This document shows positions 18,104 to 27,267 of a DNA stretch of 61,079 nt, piece by piece. The stretch lies in the NCBI GenBank assembly GCA_949294665.1, contig CASFID010000012.1, positions 1-61,079 on the forward strand, in the 5' to 3' direction. The position numbers were made by a program, and so were the translations under genes. The first letter of the stretch is position 1. Each line of letters opens with the position of its first letter. Source of the DNA: an uncultured Eubacteriales bacterium (GTDB lineage: Bacteria; Bacillota; Clostridia; Lachnospirales; Lachnospiraceae). Below the pieces are notes generated by a model that was given only the letters and a program-made list of their open reading frames with translations, did no database searches and had not been told where the DNA came from.

Positions 18104-18985
18104 ATGATCAAAGTAATAGCAAGTGATATGGACGGAACCCTTCTCGGTGACGATCACAAACCGGCGCCTGAGACAATGGCGGCGGTGAAAAGAGCGTGTG
18201 ATGCGGGGATCCGGTTTATGATAGCCACGGGCAGGAATTTCCCGGGCGCGATGGCAGAACTGAAAGATGCCGGCCTGGTGTGCGACTATATTGTGAGCAG
18301 CGGAGCCGAAGTAAGAGATCCGCGGCAGCAGGTGGTTGCTGTACACCCGATCAGTATGGAACTGTGCAGGTCGATCTATGAGGAGATAAGAGAGTATCCT
18401 CTGTCCGTCACATTCTGCACGGATGGGAATGACTATAAGATCGGCACGCCCGAGGCGATAGAAGAAAGCATGCTGCTGCAGGTCCACCTGTTCTTTTCCG
18501 ACCTGCCGCGTGAACAACTGACCGGGACAGACACGTACCGACGGATCAAAAGAAATACGAAAACGGCGGCCGATATGGATGAACTTGCAAAGGCCGGCGT
18601 TCCGATCTATAAGCTGTTTCTGTATTCCGAGGACAAGGGGATGCTGGACGAGCTGAAACAGCGTCTGGAGCGGAACAAGGATATCGCGGTGGCGTCTTCT
18701 TTTCCAACGAATCTTGAGATCACGGATATCAGGGCTCAGAAAGGGCCGGTGCTGAAAGAATATATAGAGTCCCTTGGTTACACGATGGATGAAGTCATGG
18801 TGCTTGGCGACAGCCTGAACGACTTGTCGATGATTTCTATGGATTTTGGAGCCACTGTTGCGATGGCGAATGCAGAACCCGAAGTGAAAAACGCGGCGAA
18901 GTACATTACAAGATCCAATACAGAATTCGGAGTGGCATATGCGATCGAGGAACTTCTGAAACGGCAGACGGAGAGGAAATCGTGA
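18104..18985 (+). CDS. Cof-type HAD-IIB family phosphatase
   Basis: 293 residues. Motif I DMDGTLL begins at D8 (nucleophile D8, general acid D10), and the C-terminal GDSLNDLSM is the Mg-binding motif IV of Cof/HAD-IIB phosphatases. A large cap domain lies between. These enzymes dephosphorylate sugar phosphates or flavin-type cofactors; the substrate cannot be told from sequence. AAGGAGAG precedes the ATG. It follows the coiled-coil gene and precedes the separate murT promoter. Confidence 0.92.
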   Translation: MIKVIASDMDGTLLGDDHKPAPETMAAVKRACDAGIRFMIATGRNFPGAMAELKDAGLVCDYIVSSGAEVRDPRQQVVAVHPISMELCRSIYEEIREYPLSVTFCTDGNDYKIGTPEAIEESMLLQVHLFFSDLPREQLTGTDTYRRIKRNTKTAADMDELAKAGVPIYKLFLYSEDKGMLDELKQRLERNKDIAVASSFPTNLEITDIRAQKGPVLKEYIESLGYTMDEVMVLGDSLNDLSMISMDFGATVAMANAEPEVKNAAKYITRSNTEFGVAYAIEELLKRQTERKS

Positions 18986-19067
18986 GACATTCCGACCGGA
19001 GCACGGTCAAAGTTCATACAGAGTTCACACTGAGCTCAGGGCAGAGTTCGGATCGAAAGAACAGCTC

Positions 19068-19096
19068 TTGCTATCGGGACTGATTTCACGTATAAT
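19068..19096 (+). promoter_or_regulatory. sigma-A promoter of murT-gatD
   Basis: TTGCTA at 19068-19073, 17-base spacer, perfect TATAAT at 19091-19096. Transcription would start near 19103, about 44 bases before the murT ATG. Confidence 0.75.
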
Positions 19097-19146
19097 ATCC
19101 CCCATGGGAACAGCGGGAACAAATAGATGAAAAGTTGGTACAGAGA

Positions 19147-20499
19147 ATGAGATTAAGAAGTAAATTAGCGGTCAGAGCCGCAAAGCTGACAAGTATTCTG
19201 ATCAGGAAAATGAAACGCGGGAGCGGTGTTACGCTTCCGGGGTATGTAGCGCGCCGGATCGATCCGGGTATTTTAAAGGCGATGGCAGAGCAGGTCAGAG
19301 GAAAGATCATCGTTACTATGGGAACAAACGGCAAGACGACGACCAACGCGATCCTCTGCAGAGCGTTGGAGTCAGAAGGAAAGAAAGTGATCATTAACCG
19401 GACCGGAGCCAATATGCTCAACGGCATCATCTCTGCTTTTGTCCTTGCAACGGATAAGAAGGGAAGACTTGATGCGGATTTTGCATGTATCGAGGTGGAC
19501 GAGATATCATCTGTGGGCGTGCTTCCTCAACTCCGGCCGGACTGCGCGCTTCTGACGAATATTTCCAGAGATCAGCTGGACCGTTTCGGAGAGGTGGATA
19601 TCACATACAATAAACTGCTGACTGCGGTGAAAAGCGTCCCCGATACGACGCTGATCATAAACTGTGACGACATCCTGTCGTATTCTCTTGCAGAGGAAAG
19701 CGGCAATTCATTCGTCACATGCGGGATCAGCGAGCAGATATTTGACGATATCTCGCGCTCGGAGATCAGGGAGAGCATCTTCTGCCGCAGATGCGGCACG
19801 AAACTGGAATATGATTTCTTCCACTATGGGCAGCTTGGTATCTATCACTGTCCGAACTGCGGATGGGAGCGCCCGGAACCGGACTACACTGCGCAGGGGA
19901 TCGAGTTAAAGGGCGAAGTGTACTCCTTTGACCTGGATGGGATGCATATTGATTCGACGGCCCGTACTCCGTATAACATATACAACACGCTGTCGGCCTA
20001 CACGGCGCTTAAGACAATGGGGGCGGGATACGCCGGCTTCCGGGAAATGATCGAAGCGTTTGACTACGGAAACAACAGGGAGAGTATCTTCACGATCGAC
20101 GGAGCCAGAGTGCAGCTCCATCTGGCGAAGAATCCGATCGGATTCCAGCAGAAGATCTCTCTTGTGCTGAAAGACGAAAAACCGAAAGACATCATCATTC
20201 AGATCAATGATACCGCACAGGACGGCCGGGATATCTCATGGCTGTGGGATGTGGACTTCCAGTATCTGGCAGACAGCAATGCCCGCAGGATCATCACGGC
20301 CGGAACGCGCCGCTATGACATGGGGCTACGGCTGAAATACGAGGACATCCCGTGTGAGACGACGACGGATCTCAAAGCGTCTGTGGCGGACTGTGCAGAG
20401 AACGGAACGAAAAATCTGTATGTGATCGTAAACTATTCCGGTCTGTACCGCACGAACCATATGCTCGCAGAACTGGAGAAGGGAGGCGAGGACAAGTGA
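19147..20499 (+). CDS. murT: lipid II isoglutaminyl synthase, MurT subunit
   Basis: 450 residues, a Mur-ligase-like enzyme that with GatD amidates the glutamate of lipid II to isoglutamine in peptidoglycan synthesis. The ATP-binding GTNGKTT lies at 59-65. A four-cysteine zinc ribbon (FCRRCGTK ... YHCPNCGW) is inserted in the central domain, as is usual for MurT, and a C-terminal DUF1727 domain carries QINDTAQDGRDISWLWDVD. A TTG four codons upstream (19135) is an alternative start; neither has a strong RBS. The stop overlaps the gatD start as TGATG. Confidence 0.93.
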   Translation: MRLRSKLAVRAAKLTSILIRKMKRGSGVTLPGYVARRIDPGILKAMAEQVRGKIIVTMGTNGKTTTNAILCRALESEGKKVIINRTGANMLNGIISAFVLATDKKGRLDADFACIEVDEISSVGVLPQLRPDCALLTNISRDQLDRFGEVDITYNKLLTAVKSVPDTTLIINCDDILSYSLAEESGNSFVTCGISEQIFDDISRSEIRESIFCRRCGTKLEYDFFHYGQLGIYHCPNCGWERPEPDYTAQGIELKGEVYSFDLDGMHIDSTARTPYNIYNTLSAYTALKTMGAGYAGFREMIEAFDYGNNRESIFTIDGARVQLHLAKNPIGFQQKISLVLKDEKPKDIIIQINDTAQDGRDISWLWDVDFQYLADSNARRIITAGTRRYDMGLRLKYEDIPCETTTDLKASVADCAENGTKNLYVIVNYSGLYRTNHMLAELEKGGEDK

Positions 20500-21257
20500 T
20501 GAAGCTGACGATCGGACATTTATACCCGGATCTTCTGAATCTGTACGGGGACAGAGGGAATATCCAGTGTTTTCGCAAGAGACTTGAGTGGAGAGGGATC
20601 GAAGCGGAAGTGATCCCGTTCCTGTCGGGGGACAGCATTGATTTTTCTGCTCTCGATATCGTTCTGCTCGGGGGAGGCTCCGACAGAGAGCAGGAACTGG
20701 TCTGCGGATTTCTGCAGAATATCAAAGAGGATTTCAGGAATTATGTGGAGGACGGAGGAGTCGTGCTCGCAGTGTGCGGCGGATACCAGCTCCTCGGAAA
20801 GTATTATAAGACCGACAAAAAGACGATAGAGGGTCTCGGCGTGCTGGATATTACGACGGACTGGGAGCCGGAGAGACTGATCCGGGACATCGTGCTGGAT
20901 AGCCCGCTGTTTGACCGGCCGGTCGTGGGATTTGAGAACCATGGCGGGCGTACCGAGATCGGCAGTCATACGCCGTTCGGGAAGGTGACATACGGATTTG
21001 GAAATACAGGGAAATCCGGGCATGAGGGCGTAGTCTACAAAAATGTCATCGCCACCTATCTCCACGGACCTCTCCTGCCGAAGAATCCTCATGTGTGCGA
21101 CTATCTTCTGGAACGCGCGCTCAAGCGCAGATATGGAGACGAGGCAGCGCTCGAGCCTCTTCCCGATGAGATGGAGCAGAAGGCCAATGACTATATCGTA
21201 GAACGATATAATGACAGGAAGTATATCCTGAAAGAGACGATCAAGCGTCATACCTGA
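20499..21257 (+). CDS. gatD: lipid II isoglutaminyl synthase, glutamine amidotransferase subunit GatD
   Basis: 252 residues, a class I (triad) glutaminase that feeds ammonia to MurT. The nucleophile cysteine is in AVCGGYQLLG and the catalytic histidine in ATYLHGPLLPKNP. The N-terminal HLYPDLLNLYGDRGN is typical of GatD. A GTG one codon earlier (20496) could also start it, but the ATG overlapping the murT stop is more natural. Transcription probably continues into the next three genes, since only 24 bases follow. Confidence 0.93.
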   Translation: MKLTIGHLYPDLLNLYGDRGNIQCFRKRLEWRGIEAEVIPFLSGDSIDFSALDIVLLGGGSDREQELVCGFLQNIKEDFRNYVEDGGVVLAVCGGYQLLGKYYKTDKKTIEGLGVLDITTDWEPERLIRDIVLDSPLFDRPVVGFENHGGRTEIGSHTPFGKVTYGFGNTGKSGHEGVVYKNVIATYLHGPLLPKNPHVCDYLLERALKRRYGDEAALEPLPDEMEQKANDYIVERYNDRKYILKETIKRHT

Positions 21258-21281
21258 CGGCGGATACAGGAGAATATTACC

Positions 21282-22235
21282 ATGAAACTTCATTACAGGA
21301 TCTCAGATGACAGCGTTGAGATCGTGCGGTGTTTCGGCACGGATCCGAATATTGAACTTCCGGCAGAAATTGGCGGCAGACCGGTAAAGCGTATGGCTCC
21401 ATACGCTTTTTCTGCTGGAAAGGACAGTGAGGAGCAGGAGGTCCTTGCCTTTGTAACAGATGAGGACCGGATATTCCGCGGAGAAGAGACTCTTCTGGCC
21501 GGGGAAGCAATCGAGAGTATCCGGATGCCGGACACGATGGAAGAGATCGGAAGGTATATTTTCTACGGATGCAGAAACTTAAAAGAGCTTTATTTTTCGG
21601 ATCGTCTGAAGAATATCGGAAGCGGAGCGTTTACCGGATGCAGGGCGCTGTCGAAGCTGCATGTCCGCCTCCTTGAGGGAAACCGCTCCTGTGTGCCGGA
21701 TATCCTGGGAGATCTGTGGCAGCGTATCGACGTGACATTTTACAAAGACGGAAGTGAAGCACGGCTCGTATTTCCCGAACATTATGAGGAGGCCGTAGAA
21801 AACACACCGGCGCGCATCCTGTTTACGCAGCACCACGGCTCGGGAAATAATTACAGACAGTGCTTTTATAATAAGGAGATCGATTACAGAAAATATGACG
21901 GACTGTTCTATTCAGCCCGGGCGCAGGATCAGACGGACGTGATCTTTGATCTTGTATTCTCAAGGCTTCTGTATCCTGTCGGACTGACAGAAGAAGCGGG
22001 GAAAGAGTACGAACAGTATATCAGAGATCATATCCTGCAGGTGGCAGAGCATTTCACAGACAGAGAAGACCTGACGGCGCTCAGTGAGCTTTCCGCCCGG
22101 CAGCTCTGGGACAGGGAAACCCTGAGCGGCGCGGCGGAGTATGCCGCTGCGCGGGGAAAGAGAACAGCACTCAGTTTCCTGATGAATGAGCAGCATCGGC
22201 TGTTCCCTGAGAGGAAGAGAAAATATGAGTTGTGA
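21282..22235 (+). CDS. leucine-rich-repeat protein (BspA-like LRR)
   Basis: 317 residues, no signal peptide, hence probably cytoplasmic. The N-terminal half contains BspA-type repeats such as ESIRMPDTMEEIGRYIF and NLKELYFSDRLKNIGSGAF. The C-terminal half is helical and unassigned. ACAGGAG stands before the ATG. Its end overlaps the next gene by 11 bases, so it is translationally coupled with the VWA-like protein and forms a set with the MoxR ATPase. It may supply target recognition to that pair, which is inference from context. Confidence 0.72.
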   Translation: MKLHYRISDDSVEIVRCFGTDPNIELPAEIGGRPVKRMAPYAFSAGKDSEEQEVLAFVTDEDRIFRGEETLLAGEAIESIRMPDTMEEIGRYIFYGCRNLKELYFSDRLKNIGSGAFTGCRALSKLHVRLLEGNRSCVPDILGDLWQRIDVTFYKDGSEARLVFPEHYEEAVENTPARILFTQHHGSGNNYRQCFYNKEIDYRKYDGLFYSARAQDQTDVIFDLVFSRLLYPVGLTEEAGKEYEQYIRDHILQVAEHFTDREDLTALSELSARQLWDRETLSGAAEYAAARGKRTALSFLMNEQHRLFPERKRKYEL

Positions 22236-23616
22236 TACGACGGGAAAGGAAAAGAAGGAAATAGCAGACCGGCTCGGGCAGATCGGACAGGAGATCTTAA
22301 GCATCTGCCGGGATGAACTCTATTTTTCCATGCGGTTTATGGACGTGGCGCTGAGCAGCTTCATCTATACGATGGATCCCGAAGTGAGCCCTTTCGGGAC
22401 GGACGGATCCCGCATATATTATCATCCCCGGGAGCTGGGCGGCCTGTACCGGGAAAACCGGATACTGGCAAACAGAGGATATCTGCACATGGTCCTGCAT
22501 TGTATCTTTCGCCATATCTGGAAGACAGGCGGAGATCACACCCTTGATATCCGGAATACCGGCGGCGATAATTCCGATGCCGGCGATGGGGACAGGAAAC
22601 GATACTGGGATTTAAGCTGCGACATTGCCGCGGAGCATATCATTGACGGGTGTGATCTGCGTCCGGTGAGGTATTCCAGGAGTCTTCTCAGGCGGGAGAC
22701 GTACCGGAAGCTGGAACTCTCCGGCCATGTGCTCAACGCCGAACGGATATACAGACTGCTGTCTGAATGGGGCCTGACAGAGAAAGAACTGACCATGCTC
22801 GAAGAAGAGTTCTATGTGGACGACCACAGATACTGGGGGAATGGAGACCGGAGGCGTCCGCCGGATCAGCAGATGCAGAAGAGATGGAAAGACATCGATG
22901 AGAAGATGGAGACAGATCTGGAGACATTTTCCAAAGAGACGGCTGAGCAAAACGGGGATTTTCTCGATGAACTTAAGGTGGAGAACAGAGGCCGCCATGA
23001 CTACAGAGAGTTCCTGAGAAAGTTTGCGGTATTCAGAGAAGAACTAAAAGCAGATCCGGATACGTTTGATTATGGCTTTTACAGCTATGGGATGGAACTG
23101 TATGGAAATATGCCGCTGATCGAACCGGTGGAGACAAGAGAGGCGCACAGGATCGAAGAGTTTGCGGTTGTGATCGACACGTCCATGTCCTGTTCCGGCG
23201 AACTGATCGGAAGATTTCTGGAGGAGACATACCGTGTTCTTACCGAGAATGAAAGTTTCTTTCGGAAAGTGAATATCCATATCATACAATGCGACGAGAA
23301 GGTCCATCAGGATGTGCAGATCACTTCTGCGGAAGAACTTGAGGATTATATGGAACATTTCCGCCTGTACGGTGAGGGCGGGACAGATTTCAGACCGGCG
23401 TTTGAATATGTGGAGGAACTCAGAGAGAAGAAAGTGTTTACGGATCTGAAAGGAATGATCTATTTTACAGACGGATACGGGATCTACCCGGCGGGGACGC
23501 CGGCGTGGAAGACCGCCTTCGTATTTCTTGAGGATGACTACCGGGATGCGGATGTGCCGCCGTGGGCTCTGAAGCTGATCCTCCGGAAAGAAGAGATCAC
23601 GGACGGATGCCTGTAA
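22225..23616 (+). CDS. putative metallopeptidase/VWA-like domain protein (DUF2201)
   Basis: 463 residues. The N-terminal part has HMVLH (H88, H92) plus H97, a HxxxH-type metallopeptidase-like motif characteristic of DUF2201. The C-terminal part is a VWA-like fold with the MIDAS motif DTSMS at 318-322 and a later YFTDGYG. Such proteins are encoded next to MoxR AAA+ ATPases and are thought to act together as a chaperone or metal-insertion machine. Start ATG 22225 overlaps the LRR gene end. The next gene, moxR-like, begins 36 bases after its stop. Confidence 0.83.
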   Translation: MSCDTTGKEKKEIADRLGQIGQEILSICRDELYFSMRFMDVALSSFIYTMDPEVSPFGTDGSRIYYHPRELGGLYRENRILANRGYLHMVLHCIFRHIWKTGGDHTLDIRNTGGDNSDAGDGDRKRYWDLSCDIAAEHIIDGCDLRPVRYSRSLLRRETYRKLELSGHVLNAERIYRLLSEWGLTEKELTMLEEEFYVDDHRYWGNGDRRRPPDQQMQKRWKDIDEKMETDLETFSKETAEQNGDFLDELKVENRGRHDYREFLRKFAVFREELKADPDTFDYGFYSYGMELYGNMPLIEPVETREAHRIEEFAVVIDTSMSCSGELIGRFLEETYRVLTENESFFRKVNIHIIQCDEKVHQDVQITSAEELEDYMEHFRLYGEGGTDFRPAFEYVEELREKKVFTDLKGMIYFTDGYGIYPAGTPAWKTAFVFLEDDYRDADVPPWALKLILRKEEITDGCL

Positions 23617-23652
23617 GACAAAAGGAAGATACTATGATCAGGGAGGCTTACA

Positions 23653-25164
23653 TTGAACATTAAAAGAGCGAAACAGGAGATCAAAGACGCAGTGGAGGCA
23701 TATCTTTTAAAGGATCCTTTCGGGGAGTATCAGATCCCGGCGATCCGGCAGAGACCGATCCTTCTTATGGGACCTCCGGGGATCGGAAAGACACAGGTCA
23801 TGGAGCAGATTGCAAAGGAGATGAAGATCGGACTTGTGGCCTATACGATCACACACCATACCAGGCAGAGCGCGGTGGGACTTCCGTTTATCCGGGAGAA
23901 AGAATACGGCGGAAAGACGTATTCCGTGACGGAGTATACGATGAGTGAGATCATCGCGTCTGTCTATGATAAGGTGGAGCAGACCGGCAATCGGGAGGGG
24001 ATCCTCTTCCTGGATGAGATCAACTGTGTCTCCGAGACGCTCGCTCCCGCCATGCTCCAGTTCCTTCAGGCCAAGACGTTCGGCACGCATAAACTGCCGG
24101 ACGGCTGGATCATTGTGGCGGCGGGGAATCCGCCGGAGTACAACAAATCTGTCCGTGAGTTCGACGTGGTCACGCTGGACCGGGTAAAGAAGATTGATGT
24201 GGAGGCGGATTATTCTGTGTGGAAAGAGTATGCCTACCGGCAGGGGATCCATCAGGCGGTGATCTCTTACCTTGATCTGCGCAGGGAGAATTTCTGCCGG
24301 ATAGAGAATACGGTGGATGGGAAACAGTTCGCTACGGCCAGAGGCTGGGAGGATCTGTCCAGACTGATCCAGGTATACGAGATGATGGGAAAGACGGCGG
24401 ACCGGGAATTGATCTGCCAGTATATCCAGCACCGGCTTATCGCGAAAGACTTTGCGAACTATCTGGAACTCTACTATAAATACAGAACAGATTACAGGGT
24501 AGAGGAACTGCTGGAGGGCAAATGGGACGCCGGCGTCCTCGGAAAGATACGAAACGCGCCGTTCGACGAGCATCTGAGCATTGTCAGTCTTTTAAACGGC
24601 AGACTGGGCAATCTGTTTCGGGAGTGTTATCTCCGGGACGCATATGTGGCCAAACTGTATGAATATCTGAGTGATTACCGCGACAGTCAGACGGAGATGA
24701 CGCTGCAGGATGTGTGTGCAAAAGCCGGGCGGGATCTTGAAGAACAGAAGAGAGCGGAGACACTGACGCGCAGGCAGGAACAGATCCTGATGCAGGTGAT
24801 CGATACGCTGAACAGGTTTTCCCGGGAGCTCCGGGGCGGGACGTCCGCCGGAGACGGCGTTATGGATGAGCTCAGAGCTATGTTCGGGAAGGAAAGAGAA
24901 ACCCTTGATCATATGACTGAACAGACCACGGAGGCGCTGGACAATGCATTCCGCTTTCTGGAAGATGCGTTTGGAGAGAGTCAGGAGATGGTCGCTTTTG
25001 TAACGGAACTCAACGCCAATTATTACAGTATATGGTTTATCAGTGAGAACGGAAACGACCTGTATTACAGGCACAATAAAGGACTGCTCTTCGAGGAGCG
25101 CCACGAAAGCGTGGTAAGACAGATGCAGGAAGCGGAAGATATGCTCAACACGGGGATCCGGTGA
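23653..25164 (+). CDS. MoxR-family AAA+ ATPase
   Basis: 503 residues. Walker A GPPGIGKT at 40-47, Walker B ILFLDE with D121/E122, then a sensor region with VAAGNPPEYNKSVREFD typical of MoxR proteins. The C-terminal 200 residues are helical and specific to this subgroup. Start TTG at 23653 is chosen because GGGAGG at 23641-23646 lies at ideal distance. Gene order LRR - VWA/metallopeptidase - MoxR indicates one functional complex acting in the cytoplasm. Confidence 0.88.
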   Translation: MNIKRAKQEIKDAVEAYLLKDPFGEYQIPAIRQRPILLMGPPGIGKTQVMEQIAKEMKIGLVAYTITHHTRQSAVGLPFIREKEYGGKTYSVTEYTMSEIIASVYDKVEQTGNREGILFLDEINCVSETLAPAMLQFLQAKTFGTHKLPDGWIIVAAGNPPEYNKSVREFDVVTLDRVKKIDVEADYSVWKEYAYRQGIHQAVISYLDLRRENFCRIENTVDGKQFATARGWEDLSRLIQVYEMMGKTADRELICQYIQHRLIAKDFANYLELYYKYRTDYRVEELLEGKWDAGVLGKIRNAPFDEHLSIVSLLNGRLGNLFRECYLRDAYVAKLYEYLSDYRDSQTEMTLQDVCAKAGRDLEEQKRAETLTRRQEQILMQVIDTLNRFSRELRGGTSAGDGVMDELRAMFGKERETLDHMTEQTTEALDNAFRFLEDAFGESQEMVAFVTELNANYYSIWFISENGNDLYYRHNKGLLFEERHESVVRQMQEAEDMLNTGIR

Positions 25165-25224
25165 TGCATACAGACGCTGCGCAGACGATATACAGGCAGT
25201 GGCGCACAGGCAGGGGCGCGGGTT

Positions 25225-25253
25225 TTGCAATTCCGCTGATGTAATGCTATACT
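25225..25253 (+). promoter_or_regulatory. strong sigma-A promoter of the structured RNA
   Basis: TTGCAA at 25225-25230, exactly 17 bases, TATACT at 25248-25253. The predicted start at 25259-25261 coincides with the first base of the closing stem of the RNA element. Confidence 0.8.
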
Positions 25254-25259
25254 ATTTAA

Positions 25260-25380
25260 AGATGTTGTGGGATATACATCCTGCTTTTATGCTCGTACCG
25301 GGGCGGGGGCAAGGTCTTTCCCCCACTTGTGAGCAGGCTTATGCGGGTTTAGACCTTTTGTCCCGGGCAACGGCATTTCA
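25260..25380 (+). ncRNA. structured non-coding RNA, 6S-RNA-like layout
   Basis: The RNA would start at the promoter's +1. Its first bases (25261-25268, GATGTTGT) pair with 25370-25377 to close the molecule; a long inner arm pairs CCGGG and CAAGGTCT (25298-25317) with AGACCTT and CCCGG (25351-25366), leaving a wide single-stranded left side. A closing stem at +1, a GGCAT-type 3' end and a long, interrupted hairpin with an open central bulge resemble 6S RNA. At about 120 bases it is shorter than typical 6S RNA (around 180-200), so the identity is uncertain; a leader or riboswitch for the LUD gene 24 bases downstream is the alternative. No terminator separates them. Confidence 0.5.
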
Positions 25381-25403
25381 TACAGGAAAGCGAGGTCATA
25401 GCA

Positions 25404-26039
25404 ATGAATGTAAGACAGATGAGAAATGAGGCCCTTGGAAAACGCGTTGTAAAAGCGCTGGAATCAAGAAATATGGAGGCGTATTACGCTGCGACAAAGG
25501 AGGAGGCGGTCAGGAAGGCCCTGGAATGGATTCCGGAAGGAAGCACGATCAATATGGGAGGCTCCGCATCCGTGAGAGAGGTGGGACTGTTGGACGCCAT
25601 CAGTTCCGGCAACTATGAGTTCTATGACAGGGACAGGGCGTCGACGCCGGAGGAGAAGCAGGAGATCGCACTGAAAGCATTTACATGCGACTGGTTCCTC
25701 GGAAGCGTCAATGCCATGAGCGAGGACGGCGTATTCGTAAATATCGATGGAAATGCAAACCGTGTGGCCGCGTATGCGTTCGGGCCGAAGAACGTCCTGC
25801 TTATCGTAGGGATGAACAAGGTCGTCAAGACGGAAGAGGACGCCATGCACAGGGCGCGAAATGAGGCGGCGCCGATCAACACACAGAGATTTGGCATCGA
25901 TACTCCGTGTGTGAAAAACGGAAGCTGCTTTGACTGTAAGAGCAAGGACTGCATCTGTTGTCAGATCATGGTGACCAGATTCAGCAGGATACCGAAACGG
26001 TTCAAGATCATCCTTGTAGACGATACGCTCGGCTTCTAA
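25404..26039 (+). CDS. LUD-domain protein (LutC/YkgG-like lactate utilization protein)
   Basis: 211 residues with the LUD-fold signatures GGSASVREVGLLDAI and GPKNVLLIVGMNKVV, and a C-terminal cysteine group (CVKNGSCFDCKSKDCICCQ) common in the clostridial subgroup. LutC proteins take part in lactate oxidation with LutA and LutB, which are absent here, so this stand-alone copy may do something else. The GCGAGG site lies 10 bases before the ATG. It is located directly after the structured RNA. The nearby lar genes also touch lactate metabolism in some species. Confidence 0.88.
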   Translation: MNVRQMRNEALGKRVVKALESRNMEAYYAATKEEAVRKALEWIPEGSTINMGGSASVREVGLLDAISSGNYEFYDRDRASTPEEKQEIALKAFTCDWFLGSVNAMSEDGVFVNIDGNANRVAAYAFGPKNVLLIVGMNKVVKTEEDAMHRARNEAAPINTQRFGIDTPCVKNGSCFDCKSKDCICCQIMVTRFSRIPKRFKIILVDDTLGF

Positions 26040-26089
26040 ATACTGGAGCGGATGAAAGAAGTCGTTATCGGACGAAAGGAATCGCCAAG

Positions 26090-26980
26090 ATGAAAAGAAG
26101 CGAAGACAAGAAGAATGGGAACGCTGCGGAGGGATGCAGGGCGCACACAAGGCGAAAGCGCGGTTCCGGGAGATCGCGGGCGGCGCGCAGTGGAAATGCT
26201 CGGCCGGGAGGTGCACAAAGCCGGCGAAAAAAGAGAAGAAAACGGGCGGCTTTTGACGTGATATCAGGCGCCATACTCATTGCGGCCGTATGTGTTTTTG
26301 TATTTTCGTTATATCAGCTCGTAATACAGCTTGTCCCATACTATACCGGTGGGAAAGAATATGATGAGATCCAGGACCTGGCTCTTACTGCGGACGAAGA
26401 CGGATCCGGTTTCCGTGTGGATTTCGATGCGCTTCTTGAGTTAAACCCGGATACAGTGGCGTGGATACGCTTTGACGAGCCTTCGATCATCAGCTATCCT
26501 GTTGTAAAGAGCGCTGACAATGAAGAGTATCTGACGAAGACGTTTACGGCAAATGACAATAAGCTGGGCGCAATCTTTATGGATATGAGAAACAGCAGTG
26601 ACTTTTCCGACAGAAATACGATCATCTATGGGCATCACCTCAATGTGAGCCCGGAGATGTTCTCAAGGCTGCATCTGTATGAGGACGAGGAGTTCTGTGC
26701 GGAACATCCGAAATTTTATATCTATACGCCGGACGGCAGGATACTGACATATACGGTGTTCTCGGCGGGGATCGTAAATGAGACGTCGGACAATTATACG
26801 ATTGATTTTACATCGGACGAAGAGTTTGAACAGTATATAGAGATATGCAGGGACTCATCCAATTACCAGGTGGATGTGGAGGTGAATGCGCAGTCCCGGA
26901 TCGTAAGCCTCTCTACCTGTACGGGCGACCGGAGGGATGAGCGTTTCCTGCTGCAGGGGGTGCTTACGGCAACGGATTAA
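26090..26980 (+). CDS. srtB: class B sortase
   Basis: 296 residues. A very basic N-terminus (about 1-55) precedes one membrane helix (DVISGAILIAAVCVFVFSLY). The catalytic histidine H182 (YGHHL), cysteine C277 (LSTCTG) and arginine R285 (DERF) match class B sortases, transpeptidases that attach proteins to the cell wall. Start ATG 26090 is supported by AAAGGA; the open frame further upstream overlaps the LUD gene. The long basic cytoplasmic tail is longer than usual. No sorting-signal substrate is encoded next to it in this window. Confidence 0.9.
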   Translation: MKRSEDKKNGNAAEGCRAHTRRKRGSGRSRAARSGNARPGGAQSRRKKRRKRAAFDVISGAILIAAVCVFVFSLYQLVIQLVPYYTGGKEYDEIQDLALTADEDGSGFRVDFDALLELNPDTVAWIRFDEPSIISYPVVKSADNEEYLTKTFTANDNKLGAIFMDMRNSSDFSDRNTIIYGHHLNVSPEMFSRLHLYEDEEFCAEHPKFYIYTPDGRILTYTVFSAGIVNETSDNYTIDFTSDEEFEQYIEICRDSSNYQVDVEVNAQSRIVSLSTCTGDRRDERFLLQGVLTATD

Positions 26981-27034
26981 CAGATGGCTGCGCACAGCGG
27001 CAGGGAGAGCTTGAAGAGAGTAAAAGGAGAAGAG

Positions 27035-27244
27035 ATGGCGGACAGATTTGACGTGGGCGATATCATACGGATGAAAAAGCCTCATCCATGCGGGAGCAGC
27101 GAGTGGGAGATCCTGCGGACGGGCGCGGATTTCCGGCTGAAGTGCATGGGATGCGGCCATCAGATCATGGTATCGAGAAAACTGGTGGAGAAGAATACAA
27201 GACAGATTACAAAGAAGGCGCAGCCGGACGGCGGCGCACAGTGA
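27035..27244 (+). CDS. DUF951 domain-containing protein
   Basis: 69 residues: VGDIIRMKKPHPCGSSEW, then LKCMGCGHQIMVSRKLVEK. Conserved HPCG and CMGCGH supply cysteines that probably bind zinc. DUF951 proteins are small, of unknown role, common in Firmicutes. Start ATG 27035 has AAAGGAGAAGAG upstream, which fits better than the ATG at 26984. It ends 23 bases before the DUF3842 gene. Confidence 0.87.
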   Translation: MADRFDVGDIIRMKKPHPCGSSEWEILRTGADFRLKCMGCGHQIMVSRKLVEKNTRQITKKAQPDGGAQ

Positions 27245-27267
27245 CAGAAGACAAGGGGGCTTATAGG

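Noticed and set aside
20520-21293. A 257-codon minus-strand frame
   Set aside because: Antisense to gatD, whose catalytic cysteine and histidine are clear.
23707-25230. Two long minus-strand open frames
   Set aside because: They are antisense to the MoxR gene, which has an intact Walker A and B. Peptides are low in sense-like structure.
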